From positions 90,634,748 through 90,698,747 of the forward strand of contig CM056742.1 in the NCBI GenBank assembly GCA_029851415.1: DNA of 64,000 nucleotides, written 5' to 3'. Positions 22,601 through 32,992 of this stretch are shown here, in pieces. This DNA comes from Eretmocerus hayati (taxonomy: Eukaryota; Arthropoda; Insecta; Hymenoptera; Aphelinidae). Each line of letters begins with the position of its first letter. Position 1 is the first letter of the stretch. Under the pieces are notes generated by a model. It searched no databases, had not been told where the DNA came from, and worked only from the letters and a program-made list of their open reading frames with translations. The translations under genes and the position numbers were made by a program.

Positions 22601-25600
22601 GTGCATGATTATTCTACCCCTCTCAATACTCACAATCAGTATTGAACTCCTCTACTTTTTATACATTTCAATCGAATTCCACACTGCTGAGCGGGATTGG
22701 TACGCTCTGAGGATGAGTTTCGCTATCGGTCTGAATCCTACCGGGCAGCATTGAGTCGACTGCGTCAATCGATTTCAATGATGAATCAATCACTAACTGC
22801 GTGATTGACCAATCGAGATGAATGATACAGAATCGGTTTGGAATCGTGGGTGCATCATTATTCTAGCCCTCTCAATACTCACAATCAGTATTGAACTCCT
22901 CTAGTTTTTATACATTTCAATCGAATTCGACACTGCTGAGCAGGATTGGTACGCTCTGAGGATAAGTTCCGCTATCGGTCTGAATCCTGCCGGGCAGCAT
23001 TGAATCGACCGCGTCAAGCGATTCCAATGATGACCCCATCACTCATTGCGTCATTGATCAATCGAGATGAATAGTACAGGATTGAATGGAAATCGTGGCT
23101 TCATGGTTATTCTATCCCTCTCAATACTCACAATCAGTATTGAACTCCTCTGAATTCCATGGTTTTGAATCGAGAAGAATATTGCTGTCCAGGATTGTAA
23201 CGGCCTGGAGATGAGTTACGCTATCGGTCCGAATCCTGCCAGGCAGCAATGAGTCGACTGCTTCAATCGATCCCAATGATGACCCAATCAGTCATTGCGT
23301 CACTGTCTAATCGAGATGAATACGACAAAATCGGATTGGAATTCTTGGTGCATGATTAGTCTACCCCTCTCAATACTCACAATCAGTATTGAACTCCTCT
23401 GAATTCCATGGATTTGAATCGGAAAGAATATTGCTGAGCAGGATTGGAACGGCCTGGAGATGAGTTACGCTATCGGTCCGAATCCTGCCAGGCAGGAATG
23501 AGTCGACTGCTTCAATCGATCCCAATGATGACCCAATCAGTCATTGCGTCACTGTCTAATCGAGATGAATACGACAGAATCGGATTGGAATTCTTGGTGC
23601 ATGATTATTCTACCCCTCTCAATACTCACAATCAGTATTGAACTCCTCTACTTTTTATACATTTCAATCGAATTCCACACTGCTGAGCGGGATTGGTACG
23701 CTCTGAGGATAAGTTTCGCTATCGGTCTGAATCCTACCGGGCAGCATTGAGTCGACTGCGTCAATCGATTTCAATGATGAATCAATCACTAACTGCGTGA
23801 TTGACCAATCGAGATGAAAACTACAGAATCGGATTCGAATCGTGGGTACATGGTCATTCTATCCTTATCAATACTCACAATCAGTAATGAAGTCCTCTAG
23901 GTTTCACATATATCAATCGAATTCAATACTGCTGAGCAGGATTGGGACGGCCTGGAGATAAGTTTTGCAATCGGTCTGAATCCTGCCAGGTAGCATCGAA
24001 TTGACGGTGTGAACCGATCTCGATGATAACACAATGACTCGTTAGGTCATTGACTAATCGAGCTGAATACTACAGAATCGGATTGGAATCGTGGGTGCAT
24101 GATTATTCTACCCCTCTCAATACTCACAATCAGTATTGAACTCCTCTAGTTTTTAAACATTTCAATCGAATCCGACACTGCTGAGCAGGATTGGTACGCT
24201 CTGAGGATAAGTTTCGCTATCGGTCTGAATCCTACCGGGCAGCATTGAGTCGACTGCGTCAATCGATTTCAATGATGAATCAATCACTAACTGCGTGATT
24301 GACCAATCGAGATGAATAATACGGAATCGGTTTGGAATCGTGGGTGCATCATTATTCTACCCCTCTCAATACTCACAATCAGTATTGAACTCCTCTAGTT
24401 TTTAAACATTTCAATGAAATCCGACACTGCTGAGCAGGATTGGTACGCTCTGAGAATAAGTTTCGCTATCGGTCTGAATCCTACCGGGCAGCATTGAGTC
24501 GACTGCGTCAATCGATTTCAATGATGAATCAATCACTAACTGCGTGATTGACCAATCGAGATGAATAATACAGAATCGGACTGGACTCGTTGGTGCATGA
24601 TTATTCTACCCCTTTCAATACTCACAATCAGTATTGAACTCCTCTGAATTCCATGGATTTGAATCGAAAAGAATATTGCTGAGCAGGATTGGAACGGCCT
24701 CGAGATGAGTTACGCTATCGGTCCGAATCCTGCCAGGCAGCAATGAGTCGACTGCTTCAATCGATCCCAATGATGACCCAATCAGTCATTGCGTCACTGT
24801 CTAATCGAGATGAATACGACAGAATTGGATTGGAATCCTTGGTGCATGATTATTCTACCCCTCTCAATACTCACAATCAGTATTGAACTCCTCTACTTTT
24901 TATACATTCCAATCGAATTCAACACTGCTGAGCAGGATTGGTACGCTCCGAGATTAAGTTTTGCTATCGGTCTGAATCCTACCGGGCGGCGATGAGTCGA
25001 CTGCGTCGATCGATTTCAATGATGAATCAATCACTAACTGCGTGATTGACCAATCGAGATGAATACTACAGAATCGGATTAGAATCGTGGGTACATGGTT
25101 ATTCTATCCTCATCAATACTCACAATCAGTATTGAACTCCTCTAGTTTTTATACATTTCAATCGAATCCGACACTGATGAGCAGGATTGGGACGGCCTGG
25201 AGATAAGTTTTGCTATCGGTCTGAATCCTGCCAGGTAGCATTGAATTGACGGAGTGAATCGTTTTCGATGATAACACAATCACTCGTTAGGTCATTGACT
25301 AATCGAGCTGAATACTACAGAATCGGATTGGAATCGTGGGTGCATGATTATTCTACCCCTCTGAATACTCACAATCAGTATTGAACTCCTCTATTTTCTA
25401 TACATTTCAATCGAATCCGACACTGCTGAGCAGGATTGGTACGCTCTGAGGATAAGTTTCGCTATCGGTCTGAATCCTACCGGGCAGCATTGAGTCGACT
25501 GCGTCGATCGATTTCAATGATGAATCAATCACTAACTGCGTGATTGACCAATCGAGATGAATAATACAGAATCGGATTGGAATCGTGGGTGCTCGATTAT

Positions 25601-27642
25601 TCTGACCCTCTCAATACTCACAATCAGTATTGAACTCCTCTAGTTTTTATATATTCCAATCGAATTCGACACTGCTGAGCAGGATTGGTACGCTCTGAGG
25701 ATAAGTTTCGCTGTCGGTCTGAATCCTGCCGGGCCGCATGGAATCGACCGCGTCAAGCGATTCCAATCATGACCCCATCACTCATTGCGTCATTGATCAA
25801 TCGAGATGAATACTACAGGAACGGACTGGACTCGTTGGTGCATGATTATTCTACCCCTCTCAATACTCACAATCAGTATTGAACTCCTCTGAATTCCATG
25901 GATTTGAATCGAAAAGAATATTGCTGAGCAGGATTGGAACGGCCTGGAGATGAGTTCCGCTATCGGTCCGAATCCTGCCAGGCAACAATGAGTCGACTGC
26001 TTCAATCAATCCCAATGATGACCCAATCGGTCATTGCGTCACTGTCTTATCGAGATAAATACGACAGAATCGGATTGGAATTCTGGGTGCATGATTATTC
26101 TACCCCTCTCAATGCTCACAATCAGTATCGAACTCCTCTACTTTTTATACATTTCAATCGAATTCCACACTGCTGAGCAGGATTGGTACGCTTTGAGGAT
26201 AAGTTCGCTATCGGTCTGAATCCTACCGGGCAGCGATGAGTCGACTGCGTCAATCGATTTCAATGATGAATCAATCACTAACTGCGTGATTGACCAATCG
26301 AGATGAATACTACAATATCGGATTGGAATCGTGGGTACATGGTTATTCTATCCTCATCAATACTCACAATCAGTAATGAAGTCCTCTAGGTTTCATATAT
26401 ATCAATCGAATTCGATACTGCTGAGCAGGATTGGGACGGCCTGGAGATGAGTTTCGCTATCGGTCTGAATCCTGCCAGGTAGCATTGAATTGATGTAGTG
26501 AATCGATCCCGATGATAACACAATCACTCGTTGGGTCATTGACTAATCGAGCTGAATACTACAGAAGCGGATTGGAATCGTGGGTGCATGCTTGTTCTAC
26601 CCCTCTCAATACTCACAATCAGTATTGAACTCCTCTAGTTTTCATACATTTCAATCGAATTCGACACTGCTGAGCAGGATTGGTACGCTCTGAGGATAAG
26701 TTTCGCTTTCGGTCTGAATCCTACCGGGCAGCATTGAGTCGATTGCGTCAATCGATTCCAATGATGAATCAATCACTAACTGCGTGATTGACCAATCGAG
26801 ATGAATGATACAGAATCGGATTGGAATCGTGGGTGCATGATTATTCTACCCCTCTCAATACTCACAATCAGTATTGAACTCCTCTAGTTTTTATACATTT
26901 CAATCGAATTCGACACTGCTGAGCAGGATTGGTACGCTCTGAGGATAAGTTTCGCTATCGGTCTGAATCCTGCCGGGCAGCATTGAATCGACCGCGTCAA
27001 GCGATTCCAATGATGACCCCATCACTCATTGCGTCATTGATTAATCGAGATGACTACTACAGAATCGAATCGGAATCGTGGGTTTATGGTTATTCTATCC
27101 CTCTCAATACTCACAATCAGTATTGAACTCCTCTGAATTCCATGTATTTGAATCGAGATGAATATTGCTGAGCAGGACTGGAACGGCCTGGAGATGAGTT
27201 CCGCTATCGGTCCGAATCCTGCGAGGCAGCAATGAGTCGACTGCTTCGATCGATTCCAACGATGACCCAGTCCGTCATTGCGTCATTGTCTAATCGAGAT
27301 GAATACGACAGAATCGGATTGGAATTCTGCGTGCATGATTATTCCACCCCTCTCAATTTTCACAATCAGTATTGAACTCCTCTACTTCTCATACATTCCA
27401 ATCGAATTCAACACTGCTGAGCAGGATTGGTACGCTCTGAGGATAAGTTTCGCTATCGGTCTGAATCCTACCGGGCAGCGATGAGTCGACTGCGTCAATC
27501 GATTTCAATGATGAATCAATCACTAACTGCGTGATTGACCAATCGAGATGAATACTACAGAATCGGATTGGAATCGTGGATACATCGTTATTCTATCCTT
27601 ATCAATACTCACAATCAGTATTGAAGTCCTCTAGGTTTCATA

Positions 27643-27644
27643 TA
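27643..27644. repeat. TA target-site duplication, left
   Basis: TA preceding element 2, repeated at 34539-34540. The empty paralogous site at about 39261-39280 reads GGTTTCATATATATCAATCG with a single copy. Confidence 0.95.
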
Positions 27645-27958
27645 CTGGGTGTCCCATCCCCGATTGGACAAAATACAAGGGTGGATAGAGGGTGGCATGA
27701 AGGGTAAAAATTCCAAGTACCGAAGCGCTATCTTGGAAATTCAGCGACTTATCGATAAAAGAAACTGGCCAATCACGTGCCAGCATTGATCCAGGAAGAT
27801 ACGGCTTGCACCGCCTCAACTCATCTTCGAGACTCTCGATATCCCATTGGGCAAAAAAATTATTGCACTCTCGGATATTATTCCGCCTACTTGCAGATGC
27901 ACGTAATACTAGTCCCATATTCAAGGGTTTGGATGGGCGGGGCCTTTTAAGCAAGAGT

Positions 27959-28414
27959 AGCTAGACTCGAGACAAATATCATAAACCCATTAAGAAAATT
28001 TACCGAACGCGACGTCGGCCCGAAAACTCATTAGCGCTGCACTGTGCGTTTTTTATTGCCTTACTCACAAAAAACCAAGAAACTGATAAACGACGATCAA
28101 TATGTTTTGATCAATAGATTCAGATAGAGTATCAAAAGACATTGAAAACGGTACTTGAATTGTGAAAATCGGACCATATTTGATATGTTTTGATTGATAT
28201 GATATTGAATTCAACTTCGATTAAGACACATCAAATATGACTCGATTTTCAAAATTCAAGTACCGTTTTCATCGTCTCCTGATATTCTATCTGAATCCAT
28301 CGATCAAAACACCATAATTGTGATTCGTCAGTTTTCCGTTTTTTTTGTGACAAAGTAATAAAAATCATACAATGCAGTGGTAATGGGCTTGCGCGTGTCC
28401 TGAAAACTGAGTAT
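27959..28414. repeat. Subterminal unit A, left TIR
   Basis: First of two diverged direct repeats inside the TIR, beginning AGCTAGACTCGAGACAAAT. It contains an imperfect palindrome at about 28110-28312 built on CAAAAGAC, GTACTTGAATTGTGAAAATCG and CATATTTGATATG and their complements. Subterminal repeats in Tc1/mariner elements often bind transposase; that role is inferred here. Confidence 0.75.
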
Positions 28415-28760
28415 AGCTTGGCTCGGGACAAGTGTCATGAACCCATTAAAGATCTCACTGGATGCGACGCCGAGAACTGATTAGCGCTGGATTTTGTGGT
28501 TCTTATTGCCTTCTCCACAAAAAAACCGAGAAACTGATAGACGACGATATCAGTGTGTTTTGATTGGTAGATTCAGATGGAGTGTCAAAAGACAGTGAAA
28601 ACAGTACTCGAATTGTGAAAATCGAGCCATATTTGATATGTATTGATCAATATGATATTAAATTCGAAATTGATTGAGACGCATCAAATATGACTCGGCT
28701 TTCACAATTTGAGTACAGTTTCCATGGTCTTTTGGTTCTGTAGCTGGATCTATCGATCTA
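28415..28760. repeat. Subterminal unit B, left TIR
   Basis: Second diverged copy, beginning AGCTTGGCTCGGGACAAGT, with its own palindrome at about 28565-28755. Shared motifs with unit A include AACCCATTAA, TTAGCGCTG, GAAACTGATA, ACGACGAT and ATTTGATATG. Confidence 0.75.
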
Positions 28761-28876
28761 TCTATCACATGTGCAGGGCTAGCTAACCACCAAATAATAG
28801 TCGTATTGGAAAGATGGATAAGCTCACCCCAATCTGTCTTGCCCCCACAGCCCGGTGTTGTCCACTATCCAAATTC

Positions 28877-28940
28877 AAGTATACTATTACAATCAGGTAT
28901 AGCTACTAAAGTGGCTATACCTGAATGTAATAGTATACTT
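28877..28940. repeat. 30-bp stem hairpin in left TIR
   Basis: Arms 28877-28906 and 28911-28940 pair with two mismatches around a TAAA loop; the arm begins AAGTATACTATTAC. A mirror copy is at 33243-33306. It may be a miniature foldback insertion or a protein-binding cruciform. Confidence 0.85.
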
Positions 28941-29190
28941 CATGGCCTGTGTCGATCTTCCCGCAATTAATACTGGAAATCGTCAAATTTATAATGAATG
29001 TCTGTGCAGAGTACACAAACCCATGAAATTTCTTATTCAACTGAGACCTTGTTGACTTGGAAGCATGGATTTGAAAGACAGGATTATGAATTCACGACTA
29101 GGCGTGATTTATTGGGCTCTTCTGTTCATCTAGTTGACTTGCAAAGTATAAATGGTACCGAGAACAGGGGCAGGTATTGAAACCCATGAC

Positions 29191-29464
29191 TATTGTTTGC
29201 CCGAGTTACTCAGAGACAGTGATAGGAGACCCACTTCGGTATGGTGCTAACTAAACAATCCATTGTATTCAGCTCGCAAGTTTGGATCTCAAAGTAACTT
29301 GTAGTAGAAAGCTCAATAAACATCGAAATCTCAGAAATTTTACACGCAAAGAAGTACCATTTCACCACCTTCAATCACGGTAATACAATTAAAAATTTTC
29401 GTTATAGTGCCAAGCGGCGAAGGATCGGAATAGTGATAACGATACGGCCACTGAACTTATTCTA
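29191..29464. other. Element 2 core, no recognised feature
   Basis: Left part of the unique core between the TIR and a nested element; no coding sequence or repeat identified. Confidence 0.5.
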
Positions 29465-30132
29465 CACTGTAAAAAAAATTTCTGCCATTCGCTAATTATC
29501 TGAACTGTCAGCTGGCTTTTGATTCGATGAAATACTAATATTTTATGAATTCACCAGTTATTAGCGGAATGTTTGTTTTGAAGATAGCTGCCCAGGTAAC
29601 CTAGTCTGTACCTGGTAAAATCTCTAAAATCGAGGTGCACCCAATTCGCAAATCTTTGGTGACAGTACGGCGCTTCGAGTGGCGAATTTACCGAAGCTGA
29701 TTACGGTGCCGCGGTGGCCGCGGCCTGTGAATCATAGATGTACGAAACAGGCCGCGACTGTTGACCCTCGCTCAGTGTCTCTCATTTTTGAAGGAAGTTT
29801 ATTTTATGAGTCTTCGCCTCCCCGATTCTACGTGTTTGCAAAAAATCATCCGGACCATTACCAAGAAATAATTCATGAAAATATTCAATCCTCAAGGATG
29901 ATGAAATACATGCTCACAAATTTCCCTTATTTTCTTTCTAAATTTTTCCAATCTCATAATTCTTCATTGCAATCATGACAAAATCGCTAAAGATTGGTAG
30001 GATCTGGCCGCATCAAGCGAGCTCTCTCTGGAGATAAATTCGCGAGAAACTTCCTAGCAAAATTGCTAATCTTTGGTGCCCGGGTAACCTACGTCCGAGT
30101 TAGCGATTTTGTATGAACTTTTTTTCATAGTG
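29465..30132. mobile_element. Nested TA-flanked Tc1/mariner-like MITE (probable)
   Basis: 668 bp flanked by TA (29463-29464, 30133-30134). The left end CACTGTAAAAAAAATTTC and the complement of the right end CACTATGAAAAAAAGTTC are similar, followed by related TCGCTAA motifs. Inside lies a perfect 10-bp stem CGCGGCCTGT/ACAGGCCGCG at 29719-29728 and 29747-29756, and an ACAAAATCGCTAA inverted pair near 29977 and 30102. A 99-codon frame at 29679-29978 has no recognisable domain. The ends are imperfect, so the call is provisional. Confidence 0.5.
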
Positions 30133-30570
30133 TATGTTGGGTCCCTCAGCCTCCGTCAACCACTGCCAAAAAGTCGTTATCAACTGCTGATAGTTGATGT
30201 GAGTCTTTCAAGCTACATGCACGCAGAAAGGCTTACCAATACCCTCAAGTCTTGCCGTTCTCTCATTGCTACTCAATATTGGAAGTGATTCGGAGCTGAG
30301 TGAGAAAAATAGGGGCGGTCAAAAGATGACCATCATCTTGAGAGCGTCTTGCATACCTGAATATTTGCGACTCCACAGGTGCATCTTGCAACCCCTCCCT
30401 CAACAATTTTCCTCTCGTCTCACTCATTAGAAAATTGGAGCAGTGGTGCGCCTTGCCTCGTGCACTCAGTCTGCATCGAGCAGTGGCAATGCGCAAGAAG
30501 ACGCTCTTGACTTAAAGTGATCGTGGCGAATTATTGTCATTGCGAGTTTCGTTTCTATGCAGTATCTGCA
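30133..30570. other. Region upstream of the transposase
   Basis: About 440 bp preceding the chosen start codon, expected to hold the promoter and 5-prime leader. I see no convincing TATA box. The open frame continues upstream from a GTG at 30517, but no ATG precedes 30571 in that frame after the last stop. Confidence 0.4.
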
Positions 30571-32249
30571 ATGGAGCACTTTCGATACGAACTTCGGGAT
30601 TATGTTAACATGTACAATCTGTACGTCGAGGAACGCAGAAGTGCACGACAGGCAAGACTCCGTTATCTCGATGAGTTTCCCAACCGCGGAAGACCAGCTG
30701 TCGGGACAATATTGGCTGTCGCTCATCGTCTGCAAACCACAGGCAACCTCATGCCGGTCGGATTACCAGAAGGTCCTGCGCGCGCTCAGCCAGTGCGCGA
30801 TAATGTTACCGAGGTAGTCCTGGATTGGTTCGCTGATAACCCATCCGGCAGCACTCGTGAGGCCGAGGGTATACTTGGTGTCCCGAAGAGTACTGTCCAC
30901 CGCATATTGCAAGAAGAGAGCCTGCATCCGTACCATTTTACCAAAGTACAGCATATACAACCAGGCGATTATGCTAGTCGGATGGGATTTTGCGGGCAAA
31001 TAGTGAATGTTTATGATGTAACTCGAGTGAATATCGGCCGACATATTTTGTGGACTGATGAATCGATTTTCGACCGCAAAGGCCTATTCAACGTTCACAA
31101 CTACCATACGTGGGCAGGAGAAAACCCTTACCTCACGTGGGACAGCAATTTCCAAAATAGGTGGTCTGTGCACATTTGGGCAGGGCTCATTGGAAACCAG
31201 AAGGTGAGTGATCAAAATTGATATTTTTTAGAGAGATTTTTCCAAGAGAGAACAGCGGGGCTCTTACTGTCAAAGAATTACTTTCAAACTCGTGTGAGTA
31301 TGTAACAAAATTTATACTTCTTCGGAAAAGAGCACTTTTGATTTCACTCGTCAGTTCTGTCTGATACTTGAAAGCGAGCAGAGCCCTTAATTCGTATTTG
31401 TAAAGAGTTCCTAACAGCCAAAATCAAAATTCTAAAATCTCAAGACTGTAACTTGAAGCGTTTGACCGTGAGATTAATTTTAGGGCCAAAATGTTACTGC
31501 CGTGTTCTTAACGGTCAAAAGTTTTGGATAATGAAGAATAATCGTGAGGCCTTCGGGCCGATAATTCATATTGCAGCATTTTTGAGCCCTGATTATTGAA
31601 ATTTCCACGGAATTACTCACGTGCAATACTGAAATTTGACCAATTTTTGCAGGTTGGGCCTGTAATCTTTCCTGATCGGCTTGATGGTGAATCGTATCTC
31701 AATTTTTTGGAGGATGACTTGCCACCTCTCATTGATGAACTTGGCCTACCTGAAGCGGTCCGAGGAGCGCTCGTTTGGCAACAAGACGGTGCACCCGCTC
31801 ATTACGCTCGTGAGTACAGACGTTTTATTTCGTTGAATTACGATCAATAAATTCCCATGTACTCTTTCATAGGTATTGTACGAGATCATTTGGACGTTGC
31901 CTTCCCAGGTCGATGGATCGGACGAGGAGGGCCTTTGGCATGGCCAGCACGCTCTCCTGACCTAACTCCATTAGATTTCTTTCTATGGGGCACAATTAAG
32001 GAGCGTGTTTACCGAGTCCAGATCGAGAGCCGCGAGCATTTGATTGAGAGAATTTTCGAAGCTTTTGACGAGCTTGACCCACAAGAGATTGACGCAGCTA
32101 CTGCAAGCGTCCTCGAACGGTCTCGTCAATGCATTGCAGTGAACGGAGGACAGTTCCAGCAGTATCCCCGACACTACCGGATTCAAGGGCATAGTCATCG
32201 ATATGATTGCGTTTGTGTCATCTTCAATAACTCTACTAACCCATACTAA
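30571..32249 (+). CDS. Tc1/mariner-superfamily DD41D transposase, three exons
   Basis: Cuts and rejoins the element at TA sites in the nucleus. Exons are 30571-31203, 31653-31809 and 31873-32249, giving 388 residues. Intron 1 (449 bp, phase 0) and intron 2 (63 bp, phase 1) begin GTGAGT and end CAG and TAG; both contain in-frame stops, and their removal restores a continuous family-like protein. The N-terminal region (about residues 10-60, with FPNRGRP at 36-42) resembles the HTH/DUF4817-type DNA-binding segment of insect homologues. A second helix-turn-helix lies at about 92-115 (GVPKSTVHRIL). The catalytic aspartates are D163 (WTDES), D256 (QQDGAPAH) and D298 (SPDLTPLDFFLWG), with 41 residues between the last two, hence DD41D. 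The start is the first ATG (MEHF), matching the length of relatives. All catalytic residues are present and no frameshift is seen. AATAAA follows at 32252. An additional 5-prime exon cannot be excluded. Confidence 0.93.
31204..31652 (+). other. Transposase intron 1
   Basis: Donor AAG|GTGAGTGATC and acceptor TTTTTGCAG|GTTGGG. Joining gives GNQK-VGPVIFPDRL, the arrangement seen in intronless relatives of this family. An in-frame TGA occurs 18 bases after the donor. Confidence 0.88.
31810..31872 (+). other. Transposase intron 2 (63 bp)
   Basis: Donor GCTC|GTGAGTAC and acceptor TTTCATAG|GTATTG. The split codon CGT restores AHYARIVRDHL across the junction. An in-frame TAA is present in the intron. 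Confidence 0.88.
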
Positions 32250-32251
32250 CT

Positions 32252-32257
32252 AATAAA
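32252..32257 (+). terminator. Polyadenylation signal AATAAA
   Basis: Canonical hexamer three bases after the transposase stop codon. It is the nearest candidate for 3-prime end formation; its closeness to the stop implies a very short 3-prime UTR. Confidence 0.5.
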
Positions 32258-32992
32258 CCCTCCTATTTTCCTCTTCCTATCCTGATGGAATTTCAACTGC
32301 CACCTTCCCGATTGGTTTCCATCGAGCGATATGAATTCGAATGATGAGAAGCCGCATCCGAATTCATATCGGCCAAGAGCAGTATACCTATACCCTTGTT
32401 ATCATTCTGACATCAATATGTCTTTGTCGAAAGTCCTAATATGAGGTTTGTTAGATCGAACCATCTAACTCGGACCTCTCATTCCAAGCTGTCCAAAAAA
32501 GATAGGTCTGAGAGATTGACCAAATGAAAGAGCCTAACCGAATAAGCCTACTCTCTAAATTCCATCCATTGAACTTGTCTCGTGAATTGTATAATTTTGA
32601 ATGTAAACCTTGAGTGATAATGCACACACAGATGTTCTGTGCGCAAAATCATATGAGTTGTCGAAATAATTTCCGACAGTCTTGTGGATTAGGCTTTCAA
32701 ACTCAGGAGAAGCTACAAGATATCAGGCCGATGTTGAATTTTTTATTTGGAACAAATTTTGGAACCCTAGATATAGCTAATCAAGCCTAATATACTGCGG
32801 AGTGATGGCATTGCCCAGTTACGTGAGTAAGCGGCAAGCGCGTGGGCCGGGTTTCGTGAATTTTGAGGCCAGCCTATTGAAGGATTATCGTGGCGTCACT
32901 AGATGTTCCCAAACGTTCCTCCTCAGCAGAACGATAAGTCAATGATAATCCTGTCGAGGATTCCAACGAAGGTCGCGAAATCTAGGCAGATC
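32258..32992. other. Element 2 core downstream of the transposase
   Basis: About 735 bp without a gene. The only clear structure is an imperfect hairpin at about 32327-32376: CGATATGAATTCGAATG pairs with CATCCGAATTCATATCG around a short loop. A 60-codon frame at 32903-33085 runs into the TIR and is unrecognised. Confidence 0.5.

Larger units (their letters stand above)
8899..27644. repeat. 249-bp satellite array, middle segment
   Basis: About 75 monomers. The D monomer near 9002 and C-prime near 9251 lead into A (9500), B (9749), C (9998). Class A follows the box with TACGCTCTGAGG and carries GACCGCGTCAAGCGATT. B has AACGGCCTGGAGATGAG with GACTGCTTCAATCGAT. C has GATGAATCAATCACTAACTG. D has GACGGCCTGGAGA with GATAACACAATCACTCG. 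From about 19.7 kb the order becomes less regular, with extra D and C-like monomers and hybrid A/B variants. No gene is present. The segment stops inside a C monomer at the second transposon. Confidence 0.95.
27645..29190 (+). repeat. Element 2 left terminal inverted repeat (1546 bp)
   Basis: Pairs with 32993-34538 (position p with 62183 minus p) with no indel noticed and few substitutions, for example near 28008, 28440 and 28974. It contains an outer segment of about 310 bp with a GC box (GGGCGGGGCC), two diverged subterminal units and a 30-bp hairpin. Confidence 0.95.

Noticed and set aside
29679..29978. 99-codon open frame upstream of the transposase
   Set aside because: It crosses a hairpin in a probable MITE, begins at a non-ATG codon and has no recognisable domain.
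30517..30570. Upstream extension of the transposase start
   Set aside because: The extension begins at GTG, not ATG, and relatives begin at a position matching the ATG at 30571.
30763..31044. Minus-strand frames opposite the transposase
   Set aside because: They overlap exon 1 of a well-supported gene and have no family resemblance.
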